Positions 1-5,930 are shown, numbered from the stretch's first letter. The stretch: DNA of 7,245 bases from Oscillospiraceae bacterium (GCA_015069065.1 SVJI01000072.1:1-7245), one strand, 5' to 3'. Translations and numbers: made by a program. The notes: generated by a model not told the origin, from the letters alone.

Positions 1-285
1 AATGAATTAATTGAACGATTTTTTAAACGCAAAGTTTTTAGCAGGTTTGTATGCGTACACTTTCAAAACCTGTAGGTTTAAGACAGTAAACCAAACGCAG
101 TAGCGGCTGCGAAATATTTTACATATGTCACCGCTATGACATATTTCAGCATCGGCAATATCATTGGAACGCACCTGAGTTTAGCAGGTATGATGCTAAC
201 CGCAGAATATATATTTCACCCATAAAGGGTTGCGGGAATATTACTAACCGGGCAATATGCCAACAGGGAATATAAATCATACTAA

Positions 286-369
286 ATGGAGACAGAGATA
301 ACAAACAAGCCTCAATATACCGATATAAAGGAAACTGTACTCAATTCATATCGGGAAACAGAGAGGTAA
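286..369 (+). other. Possible small ORF or gene remnant upstream of the integrase
   Basis: An ATG at 286 opens a 27-codon frame beginning METEITNK and ending at TAA 367-369. A weak AGGGAA lies 15 bases upstream, which is too far for a normal ribosome binding site. After the stop the same frame stays open to TAG 433-435 and contains an internal ATG (397) encoding MPKISIQIDLKK. The pattern would fit a short element-encoded peptide or a decayed larger gene broken by one stop. Chance cannot be excluded. Confidence 0.18.
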
Positions 370-373
370 CAGG

Positions 374-409
374 TTGTTAAAATCAGTGGTATTGCTATGC
401 CCAAAATAA
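374..409 (+). other. Candidate leader peptide upstream of the integrase
   Basis: A TTG at 374 is preceded by AGAGG (362-366) at a 7-base distance and opens an 11-codon frame, read (M)LKSVVLLCPK, with TAA at 407-409. It lies just ahead of the integrase promoter. It could be a translated leader on transcripts entering from further left. The evidence is only a ribosome-binding-like site and a short hydrophobic peptide. Confidence 0.15.
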
Positions 410-423
410 GTATTCAGATAGAC

Positions 424-452
424 TTGAAAAAATAGTCCGTTGGTGCTAGAAT
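424..452 (+). promoter_or_regulatory. Promoter of the integrase gene (extended -10)
   Basis: TTGAAA (424-429) is followed after exactly 17 bases by TAGAAT (447-452), which is preceded by TGC, an extended -10. Transcription should start near 459, giving a leader of about 30 bases before the integrase ATG. A near-perfect Shine-Dalgarno sequence, AAGGAGGT (474-481), lies 9 bases before that ATG. Confidence 0.6.
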
Positions 453-466
453 TATATCAGCGGACT
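434..466. promoter_or_regulatory. Inverted repeat overlapping the integrase promoter (operator or hairpin)
   Basis: AGTCCGTTG (434-442) is the inverse of CAGCGGACT (458-466) apart from one G.U pair. The left arm lies in the promoter spacer and the right arm at the expected transcription start, so the arms straddle the -10 box. That position suits a repressor operator. A transcript starting near 459 would contain only the right arm, so an RNA hairpin could form only on read-through RNA, where it might act as a weak terminator insulating the integrase. Confidence 0.5.
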
Positions 467-490
467 GTTTGTTAAGGAGGTAATGTTATA

Positions 491-1639
491 ATGACAGGCA
501 GTTTACAAATAAAAAACGGCAAATATTATGCCGTCATAAATTATAAAGATGATTGTAATAATCGCAGACAGAAATGGGTATCTACTGATTTGCCGGTTAA
601 AGGAAACAAAAAGAAGGCAGAGAAATTCCTTGCAGATTATCTTAAAAAGTATGATGAAAGAGACGGAGTGCTCAGCAATGATATGTATTTTCATACATAT
701 ATTTTAATGTGGCTGGAGTCAATCAGACATACAATTGAAAAATCTACATTTGAAGTGTATTCTATGGATGTAAAAAAGCATATTGCTCCGTACTTTGAAA
801 AATTGGGTCTGAGGCTTACAGAATTAAAGGTTATACATTTACAAAGGTTCTATTCGGAACTTCTTGAGAATGGGCGTTTGGACGGAAAGGGAGGGTTATC
901 ACCAAAGACGATAAAAAACTACCATACCGTAATACGCAAATCTCTTCAGGATGCACTTCGTAATGAACTTATTGTATCAAATCCTGCAGACCTTGCAAAG
1001 CTTCCAAAGAAGCAAAAGTTTATAGGGAATTTCTACACACTCGGTCAGGTAAATACATTGCTTGAGTACAGTAAGGGGAAAGACCTGTATACTGCAATAA
1101 CGCTTGCCGTATATACGGGATGCAGACGTTCGGAAATACTTGGCTTTAAATGGGATTCAATAAACTGGGAAAATATGACCATAACTGTAAAGGATACTGT
1201 TGTGCACACAAGTTCAACAATTTATCGGCAAGGGACAAAGACTGACAGCAGTTACAGAACACTTCAGTTGACCGGTAATGTTATTGAAGTGCTAAAGGCA
1301 GAGAAAAAGCTTCAGGAACATTATAAAAAGCTTTTCGGCAGAGAGTATATTCAGAATGACTACATTGTAAAAAGACCAAATGGAGAGCTTTATATGCCGT
1401 GCACCTTTACTTCTAATGTTAAGCGTTATATGAAAAATGCAGGACTTCCCGTAATACGTGTGCACGATTTAAGGCACACAACGGCAAGCTTACTCTTGTC
1501 CTTAGGTTTATCGCTGAAAGAGGTTCAGGAATGGCTCGGCCACAGTGATATTTCGACTACGGCAAATATTTATACGCATATTACGGCACAGACGAAAATA
1601 GAGTCTGCAAACCGTTATTCGCAGTGTTTAAATTTCTAA
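491..1639 (+). CDS. Tyrosine recombinase / integrase of a mobile element
   Basis: A site-specific recombinase that would integrate and excise a mobile element through a covalent 3'-phosphotyrosine intermediate. The 382 residues match the usual length of Tn916/lambda-type integrases. Residues 1-55 look like the arm-site-binding N-terminal domain (SLQIKNGKYYAV start, then basic), about 63-160 the helical core-binding domain, and about 180-375 the catalytic domain. All six catalytic positions can be read: R212 in TGCRRSE, K250 in GTKTDSS, H325 and R328 in HDLRH, H351 in LGHSD, and the nucleophile Y361 in NIYTH. The ATG at 491 is chosen because AAGGAGGT lies 9 bases upstream. Nothing is truncated. 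No excisionase gene is visible beside it. The gene ends 80 bases from the 3' end of a tRNA-Gln gene, which suggests tRNA-targeted integration. Family assignment is sure; target site and element type are inferred. Confidence 0.95.
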   Translation: MTGSLQIKNGKYYAVINYKDDCNNRRQKWVSTDLPVKGNKKKAEKFLADYLKKYDERDGVLSNDMYFHTYILMWLESIRHTIEKSTFEVYSMDVKKHIAPYFEKLGLRLTELKVIHLQRFYSELLENGRLDGKGGLSPKTIKNYHTVIRKSLQDALRNELIVSNPADLAKLPKKQKFIGNFYTLGQVNTLLEYSKGKDLYTAITLAVYTGCRRSEILGFKWDSINWENMTITVKDTVVHTSSTIYRQGTKTDSSYRTLQLTGNVIEVLKAEKKLQEHYKKLFGREYIQNDYIVKRPNGELYMPCTFTSNVKRYMKNAGLPVIRVHDLRHTTASLLLSLGLSLKEVQEWLGHSDISTTANIYTHITAQTKIESANRYSQCLNF

Positions 1640-1672
1640 TGCGTTAGAAATCCGTTAGAAAAATGTTAGAAA
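1632..1672 (+). repeat. Three GTTAGAAA repeats at 11-bp pitch: candidate arm-type integrase sites
   Basis: GTTAGAAA begins at 1643, 1654 and 1665, one copy per 11 bp (about one helical turn). The first copy is also half of a perfect 8-bp inverted repeat, ATTTCTAA (1632-1639) with TTAGAAAT (1644-1651), whose left arm contains the integrase stop codon. Short direct repeats between an integrase gene and its attachment site are typical of the arm sites bound by the N-terminal domain of Tn916/lambda-type integrases, so that role is inferred here. Confidence 0.55.
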
Positions 1673-1689
1673 AACCATTTTAAAACACG

Positions 1690-1716
1690 AAAAAAGCCCG
1701 ATATAATCGGGCTTTT
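1690..1716 (-). terminator. Rho-independent terminator of tRNA-Gln, possibly bidirectional
   Basis: AAAAGCCCGAT (1692-1702) and ATCGGGCTTTT (1706-1716) pair perfectly over 11 bp with a 3-base loop. Read on the minus strand, the stem is followed by six T (A-run at 1690-1695), directly after the tRNA 3' end. On the plus strand the T-run is four bases and could also stop integrase transcripts. Confidence 0.8.
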
Positions 1717-1718
1717 AG

Positions 1719-1792
1719 TGGTTGCCGAACTAGGATTCGAACCCAGACATACAGAGTCAGAGTCTGCTGTGCTACCCTTACACAATTCGGCA
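1719..1792 (-). tRNA. tRNA-Gln, anticodon CTG
   Basis: This is a complete 74-nt tRNA gene with an encoded CCA end. Acceptor arms TGCCGAA and TTCGGCA pair perfectly, starting with the U1-A72 pair usual in glutamine tRNAs. The D-arm is GTG/CAC with a short loop containing GGGTAG. The anticodon stem is GCAGA/TCTGT around the loop CTCTGAC, giving anticodon CTG (plus-strand positions 1758-1760), which reads CAG codons. The T-arm CTGGG/CCTAG encloses TTCGAAT. The discriminator base is A. It has its own promoter upstream and a terminator directly downstream. Its 3' end faces the integrase gene, so the T-arm and acceptor region probably contain one attachment site of the element; the gene stays intact after integration. 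Confidence 0.95.
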
Positions 1793-1828
1793 ATATATCA
1801 TACTTGTAACCTCAAACGCTACCTGTAT

Positions 1829-1857
1829 AATATACAACGTTTTTGTCTCTTTGTCAA
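1829..1857 (-). promoter_or_regulatory. Promoter of tRNA-Gln
   Basis: On the minus strand a perfect TTGACA (plus coordinates 1852-1857) is followed after 17 bases by TATATT (1829-1834). Transcription would start near 1822, about 30 bases before the mature tRNA 5' end. A consensus -35 box is expected for a stable-RNA gene. Confidence 0.75.
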
Positions 1858-1887
1858 CAGTTTTTTTCTAAAATTTTCAAAAAGTTT

Positions 1888-2343
1888 TTATTGTACTCCT
1901 AATTCCTTTAATAAGCCTAAACAGCCTTCATTTACGTCCTCCCACGTCTGTTGAAAATCACCTGTGTACCAGGGGTCTGCTACATCACGATGGGTGGAAG
2001 TATGCTCCATCAGGAGTGAAACTTTTTTGTCAGGGTCATTTCCGACAAATCGTGTCATGTTACGCAGATTATTCCTGTCCATGGCAATGATATAATCATA
2101 ATAACTGTAGTCTGCCTCAGTCATTCTGCGCGCGGTTTTTCCACTGCAACTGATACCATGCTCGGCAAGCTTTTTTTTCGCGGGAGGATAGACGGGGTTT
2201 CCCAATTCCTCTGTGCTTGTTGCGGCAGATGCTATTTCAAATTTTTCCGAGACACCTTTTTTTCTGATTAAATCTTTCATAACAAATTCTGCCATTGGGC
2301 TTCTGCAAATATTTCCGTGGCATACAAAAAGTATCTTTATCAT
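1888..2343 (-). CDS. Low-molecular-weight protein tyrosine phosphatase
   Basis: A cytoplasmic phosphatase of the LMW-PTP family, which removes phosphate from tyrosine (in the related YwlE, arginine) via a cysteinyl-phosphate intermediate. The product is 151 residues, a normal length. The P-loop C-X5-R is at residues 8-14 (CHGNICRS, followed by PMAEFV), and the general-acid Asp is D123 in ADPWYTGDF. The conserved AMDRNN stretch is present. I start the gene at the ATG whose last plus-strand base is 2343, because GGTGAT lies just ahead of it and the phosphatase fold begins at once with MIKILFVCHGN. An alternative ATG four codons upstream (2355) has no good ribosome binding site. It is transcribed alone, towards tRNA-Gln, with no clear terminator between them. 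The substrate is unknown, and HGNICRS points away from the arginine-phosphatase signature. Confidence 0.9.
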   Translation of the reverse strand: MIKILFVCHGNICRSPMAEFVMKDLIRKKGVSEKFEIASAATSTEELGNPVYPPAKKKLAEHGISCSGKTARRMTEADYSYYDYIIAMDRNNLRNMTRFVGNDPDKKVSLLMEHTSTHRDVADPWYTGDFQQTWEDVNEGCLGLLKELGVQ

Positions 2344-2364
2344 AATTATCACCATCCAAGTAAG

Positions 2365-2393
2365 ATTATATTACAAAAAAGTTAAAAAATCAA
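2365..2393 (-). promoter_or_regulatory. Promoter of the tyrosine phosphatase gene
   Basis: On the minus strand TTGATT (plus coordinates 2388-2393), a 17-base T-rich spacer, then a perfect TATAAT (2365-2370). Transcription would start near 2358, leaving a leader of only about 15 bases before the chosen ATG. Confidence 0.65.
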
Positions 2394-2401
2394 TCCTCCT
2401 G

Positions 2402-2430
2402 TTTACATGCCTTCTAAAATATGCTATAGT
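2402..2430 (+). promoter_or_regulatory. Promoter of the secreted stalk-domain protein gene
   Basis: TTTACA (2402-2407), a 17-base spacer, then TATAGT (2425-2430) preceded by TGC, an extended -10. The start point near 2437 coincides with the ribosome binding site GAGGTGG (2437-2443), so the leader would be about 12 bases, close to the minimum. Confidence 0.65.
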
Positions 2431-2448
2431 TGAATTGAGGTGGTAATT

Positions 2449-3924
2449 ATGAAAAAAGCGAAGTTGTCAGCATGTGTTCTTGTAATTGCTTTGTTTATAT
2501 CCTCATTTACATTCACGGTAAATGCACAGGATATCTCTGTAAAGGTTAAGATTGCACCTTTCTACACGGAAATAGATTATATGAGTGTGGATAACCGTTA
2601 TGTAGAATACCCACTTATAACGTATAAGGATATTACATATTTCCCCATGACCTTTGATTTGTGTGCACGTCTGGGACTTGCGTGCGGATTTGACAGTGAA
2701 AAAGGACTTTTTATTACACGCGAATATATTGTTTCGGGCAATATTGAAAATCCCAAACCTTTCGGCGGAGATGCCTTGAATTATTACAACACATCCTATG
2801 ATGCAGTAGTTCCTACATATCCGATATACCTTAACGGCATATTTATAGATAATGAAAAAGAGCAGTACCCTCTCCTTAACTTCCGTGGTGTGACGTATTT
2901 TCCCATGACATGGCGTTTTGCGTATGAGGAGCTTTGCTTTGATATTGAATGGTCGGACGAGGAATACTCTTTCAAGCTTATGGACAACGGAAAAAGTAAT
3001 GCTCCGTATATATACTCCATAGAGGGTGATAACGTAAAACTTCAGAATAAAATAGATGTTTACGATGAGCAACCTTTGGAGAATGGGCAGACAAGGTACT
3101 CGCACCTTTATTCCTACTATACTCGTTATAATTTTGATACAGCCCTCAAAACCGTTACCCGTGAAGAGAATAGTGAAAAAGGAAGCAATGTGTCCGTGCC
3201 AGAGCGCGCCGATAAACTTACACCAACAGTTATTGAAACTACAATTAAGGACAATAGTATATATGTCGGGGACGAACTCTTAATAACTCTTGACAGCGAG
3301 GAAATCGTTAGTGGGGCGAGCGTGCATGAGTATAAAACTGGAGAAAGCTCTCTGATTTCTCTTAGTGCCCAAATTGGTAATGCACCGGCACCGTACACAA
3401 TGTTTAAAGAGTATTTCTTTGTAAAGGATTCTTCAGGGATAAGGCAAATTCCGTGGGATGAGAGAAGTAATTTTAATGCCGTGTATCCTGATAACAAAGG
3501 CGGATTTTATATCTCAACGCTCGGCTACAGACCTTCTTTTTCAGGCAGATGGTCAAACAGTTTTTCAGATATATATTACTATACTCCCGATATGAATGAC
3601 TTTTTGTGCGTGACACAAAGGTATGCCGACCTTTTTAATTCAATGCGTATGCTGGGAATAGAAGATGGTAAGCTATATTTTCTGGGAATGTGGTATGATG
3701 CTGATAAAAACCGATATGACGGCGGTCCAGGCGGGCTTTTCAGCGCAGTAAACAGTGGATATTATACAATAGACCTTGAATCAGGGGAGCTTACGAAGCT
3801 TTATGCCTATATTTGCGGAGAAACTTTCTTCGGCCCTGATAAAAATCTGTACTGTGTTTCAAACTGCGCGCGTGTTCCGAGAATTGTAAATCTTAATACA
3901 GGAAAAATAATTCCTGTTAAATGA
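2449..3924 (+). CDS. Secreted protein with two stalk-type (copper amine oxidase N-like) repeats, function unknown
   Basis: A 491-residue exported protein. Residues 1-26 form a classical signal peptide: MKKAKL, a hydrophobic core (VLVIALFISSF), and a likely cleavage after VNA. No lipobox or sorting signal is seen, so it is probably released or loosely wall-bound. Two similar repeats follow, at about 54-89 and 140-177, each with the pattern YPL-x6-TYFPMT and an aromatic/acidic tail; this resembles the stalk or copper-amine-oxidase N-terminal-like domain common in secreted clostridial proteins. The remaining 300 residues contain repeated Y-x-G/D-x-L strands (for example EDGKLYFLG, YYTIDLESGELTKL, IVNLNTGKIIPVK) suggestive of a beta-propeller, which is inference. 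ATG 2449 is preferred over GTG 2440 because GAGGTGG lies 5 bases before it. It has its own promoter and a strong terminator, so it is monocistronic. No catalytic motif was recognised. Confidence 0.8.
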   Translation: MKKAKLSACVLVIALFISSFTFTVNAQDISVKVKIAPFYTEIDYMSVDNRYVEYPLITYKDITYFPMTFDLCARLGLACGFDSEKGLFITREYIVSGNIENPKPFGGDALNYYNTSYDAVVPTYPIYLNGIFIDNEKEQYPLLNFRGVTYFPMTWRFAYEELCFDIEWSDEEYSFKLMDNGKSNAPYIYSIEGDNVKLQNKIDVYDEQPLENGQTRYSHLYSYYTRYNFDTALKTVTREENSEKGSNVSVPERADKLTPTVIETTIKDNSIYVGDELLITLDSEEIVSGASVHEYKTGESSLISLSAQIGNAPAPYTMFKEYFFVKDSSGIRQIPWDERSNFNAVYPDNKGGFYISTLGYRPSFSGRWSNSFSDIYYYTPDMNDFLCVTQRYADLFNSMRMLGIEDGKLYFLGMWYDADKNRYDGGPGGLFSAVNSGYYTIDLESGELTKLYAYICGETFFGPDKNLYCVSNCARVPRIVNLNTGKIIPVK

Positions 3925-3933
3925 AAGAATGGG

Positions 3934-3972
3934 ACAAAAGAGCTTTGAGATATACTCTCAAAGCTCTTTTGT
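3934..3972. terminator. Bidirectional terminator shared by two convergent genes
   Basis: ACAAAAGAGCTTTGAGA (3934-3950) and its perfect 17-bp inverse (3956-3972) flank a 5-base loop, TATAC. The A-rich base of one arm supplies the T-tract for the other direction, so it can stop transcription from both the stalk-protein gene and yigZ. The right arm contains the last codons and the TGA stop (3958-3960) of yigZ. Confidence 0.85.
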
Positions 3973-4584
3973 TATGTATTCTCCTGGTAATTCGTTAATC
4001 TGTGCGCTGCCACCGGAAATGTCGGCAACAGTTTTTAAAAATGCGCTTTCCTGTCCCTGCCTTACACCTACAGTGAGGCAAACGTCGTTTTCAAAAGCGC
4101 AGTCCTTTAAAATATAACCTTCGGTATTTATTGCATATTCCAGCTTGCCATAGGTGGAATAGTTGCAGCGGATTAAATATAGATTACAGTAGATTTTTTC
4201 GATGCGCACTGCTGCGTCAATTCCAATTTTTGCAGCCTTTCCATAAGCACGGACAAGACCGCCTGCACCAAGTAAAATTCCGCCGAAATACCTTGTCACA
4301 ACGACGCATATATCTGTAAGCCCCTCTTTTTTTATAACCTCCAGTACAGGAACACCTGCAGTTCCTGCAGGCTCTCCGTCGTCACTGTAGCGCATGATAT
4401 TGTCGTTTCGCAGAATGTATGCATAAACGTTGTGAGTCGCCTGACGGTGCATAGCGCGAATCTCATTTATAAAATCAATCGCTTCATCCTGATTTTTAAC
4501 AGGACGGCAGTATCCTATAAAACGGCTTTTTCTTTCAAGCATTTCGGCATCACCGTAAGCTTTGACTGTTTTATAATCTTCCAC
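3958..4584 (-). CDS. yigZ: YigZ/IMPACT family protein
   Basis: A 208-residue cytoplasmic protein of the YigZ/YvyE (IMPACT, UPF0029) family; eukaryotic IMPACT modulates translation control through GCN1/GCN2, while the bacterial role is poorly defined and probably linked to nucleic acids or ribosomes. Hallmarks are KSRFIGYC (19-26), HNVYAYIL (51-58), SDDGEPAGTAGVPVLE (67-82) and VVTRYFGGILLGAGGL (95-110); the last 80 residues form the smaller C-terminal domain. Length is typical. The start is GTG, supported by a G-rich ribosome binding site (AAGGGGGG) 9 bases upstream that begins right at the hflX stop codon. The gap to hflX is 15 bases, so the two genes are almost certainly one operon and yigZ translation may be coupled to hflX. 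The stop codon lies inside the shared terminator stem. Confidence 0.93.
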   Translation of the reverse strand: MEDYKTVKAYGDAEMLERKSRFIGYCRPVKNQDEAIDFINEIRAMHRQATHNVYAYILRNDNIMRYSDDGEPAGTAGVPVLEVIKKEGLTDICVVVTRYFGGILLGAGGLVRAYGKAAKIGIDAAVRIEKIYCNLYLIRCNYSTYGKLEYAINTEGYILKDCAFENDVCLTVGVRQGQESAFLKTVADISGGSAQINELPGEYITKEL

Positions 4585-4599
4585 TTTTGTACGCCCCCC

Positions 4600-5862
4600 T
4601 TATATGATGTATTGGCGTAGCTTTGCGTACAGTGATTCATCTGCCATAAGCTTTATTTTTGTACCCTCCGCCTCATAGCTTTCTTCAAGAATTACTTCGC
4701 CGTCGTGGAGAGTAGCGGCTGTCTTGCTATCAGAATAAGGAATCAGAACCTCAATCTCCTTTTTCTTACCGGGGAGAGCATCGTGCAACAGCTTCATAAG
4801 CTCATCCATACCGCTACCGTCCTTTGCGCTGACACTGACGAAATCTGTGTAGTTCCCCTCAGGACGCGGAGATAGGGGAGGAGCAATATCACATTTATTA
4901 AATACGGCAATTATCCTTTTTGCACGGCAGCCAAGGTCCTGTATAAGCTGGTCTACAACACGCATTTGTGTGTGCATTTCAGGATTGGAGGAATCCACAA
5001 CATGAATCAGAACATCTGCAAGCACAGCTTCGTCAAGTGTGGATTTAAATGCCTCTATCAAGTGATGAGGAAGCTTGCGGATAAAGCCAACAGTATCTAC
5101 TATTACCGCATTTCTTCCGTCTGGAAGCGACAGCTTGCGCATAGTGGGGTCCAGCGTTGCGAAAAGCATATTTTCAGCCAGAACATCTGACTGTGTAAAG
5201 TAATTAAGTATCGTGCTTTTACCTGCATTGGTGTATCCTACCAGTGCAGCAACAACCACGTTGTCCTTTTCCCTGCGGCTTCGCTGCAAATTCCTGTGCG
5301 CCTGTATTTCTTTCAGCTCTGCCTCCAGCGAGTTTATTCGCCTGTGAATGTGCCTGCGGTCACTTTCAAGCTTCGTTTCACCCGGACCTCTTGTACCGAT
5401 TCCACCGCCAAGTCTTGAAAGCTGTATTCCCATTCCGGAAAGGCGGGGGAGACTGTATTTTAACTGAGCCAGTTCTACCTGTATTTTACCCTCTTTTGAA
5501 ATTGCACGTTGTGCAAAAATATCAAGGATGAGTGTGCTGCGGTCAATTGTACGAATACCGGTATAGTTTTCAATATTTCTGATTTGGCTTCCAGTCAGTT
5601 CATCGTCAAAAATCAGCAGGCTGGCACCAAGAGCTTCTGCCGCAATTCGCAATTCTTCCATCTTACCCTCTCCAAAGTAGGTGGATGCCTCGGGATGATC
5701 CTTGTTCTGAACCATTTCGCCAACAACTTCAGCCTGTGCAGTAAAGACGAGCTCCCGAAGCTCCTCCATGGATTCTTCGGTTGTATCTTCAAGCGTATTT
5801 AAACTGCCGGTATGAACGCCGCACAGTATGACTTTTTCAACTTCTCTTTCTGTTTCGTGCAA
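4600..5862 (-). CDS. hflX: Ribosome-associated GTPase HflX
   Basis: HflX binds the 50S subunit and, using GTP, splits stalled or hibernating 70S ribosomes, mainly under stress. The 420-residue protein has the HflX-specific N-terminal domain (about 10-195) with the glycine-rich segment GGGIGTRGPGETKLE (152-166) and a following helical, basic linker. The G domain shows G1 GYTNAGKST (209-217), G2 threonine T236 in FATLDPT, G3 DTVGF (256-260), G4 NKCD (322-325) and G5 SAK (345-347). A short C-terminal domain follows. The start is TTG at 5862, chosen because GGAGG lies 8 bases upstream and no in-frame ATG fits. It heads a minus-strand operon with yigZ. A small palindrome beside the ribosome binding site could tune translation. 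No key residue is missing. Confidence 0.96.
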   Translation of the reverse strand: MHETEREVEKVILCGVHTGSLNTLEDTTEESMEELRELVFTAQAEVVGEMVQNKDHPEASTYFGEGKMEELRIAAEALGASLLIFDDELTGSQIRNIENYTGIRTIDRSTLILDIFAQRAISKEGKIQVELAQLKYSLPRLSGMGIQLSRLGGGIGTRGPGETKLESDRRHIHRRINSLEAELKEIQAHRNLQRSRREKDNVVVAALVGYTNAGKSTILNYFTQSDVLAENMLFATLDPTMRKLSLPDGRNAVIVDTVGFIRKLPHHLIEAFKSTLDEAVLADVLIHVVDSSNPEMHTQMRVVDQLIQDLGCRAKRIIAVFNKCDIAPPLSPRPEGNYTDFVSVSAKDGSGMDELMKLLHDALPGKKKEIEVLIPYSDSKTAATLHDGEVILEESYEAEGTKIKLMADESLYAKLRQYII

Positions 5863-5901
5863 AATAAAAACCTCCGGAACGGAATTTCCGCATAAAAAAT
5901 G

Positions 5902-5929
5902 ATAATACTAACGATAAAGGAAGTGTAAT
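5902..5929 (-). promoter_or_regulatory. Candidate promoter of the hflX-yigZ operon
   Basis: On the minus strand ATTACA (plus coordinates 5924-5929), a 16-base spacer, then TATTAT (5902-5907). Transcription would start near 5895 and give a leader of roughly 30 bases carrying the CGGAA/TTCCG palindrome. The -35 box matches only four of six positions, so this is a moderate call. Confidence 0.4.
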
Positions 5930-5930
5930 C

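Larger units (their letters stand above)
1..423. other. Gene-poor, hairpin-rich region upstream of the integrase
   Basis: No reading frame here reaches 30 codons with a good ribosome binding site. Many short inverted repeats can be read: CAGGTTT 42-48 with AAACCTG 66-72; GGTTTA 75-80 with TAAACC 87-92; CGCAG 96-100 with CTGCG 107-111; ATATGTCA 123-130 with TGACATAT 137-144; AGCATC 148-153 with GATGCT 192-197, enclosing ACCTG 173-177 with CAGGT 185-189; CCGCA 200-204 with TGCGG 231-235, enclosing ACCC 218-221 with GGGT 227-230; GGCA 251-254 with TGCC 258-261. TTTAGCAGGT occurs twice (37-46 and 180-189), and GGGAATAT twice (234-241 and 266-273). It lies inside the presumed mobile element, so a structured RNA, a transfer origin or decayed coding sequence are all possible. 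Individual stems are short, and I cannot assign a function. Confidence 0.45.

Noticed and set aside
483..491. Two-codon ORF (ATG TTA TAA) overlapping the integrase start
   Set aside because: Its ATG is only two bases from the Shine-Dalgarno sequence, too close for initiation; the integrase ATG is ideally spaced.
1643..1672. GTTAGAAA repeats as a CRISPR array
   Set aside because: Units are 8 bp at 11-bp pitch with no spacers of adequate length and no cas genes.
1718..1954. Plus-strand 78-codon frame across the tRNA
   Set aside because: It runs through the antisense of tRNA-Gln and its promoter and the end of the phosphatase gene; no ribosome binding site and no protein-like pattern.
2503..3105. 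Minus-strand 200-codon frame opposite the stalk-protein gene
   Set aside because: The plus-strand frame has signal peptide, repeats, promoter and ribosome binding site; the minus frame is a shadow with no such support.
3126..3497. Minus-strand 123-codon frame inside the stalk-protein gene
   Set aside because: Antisense shadow without a start signal or recognisable domain.
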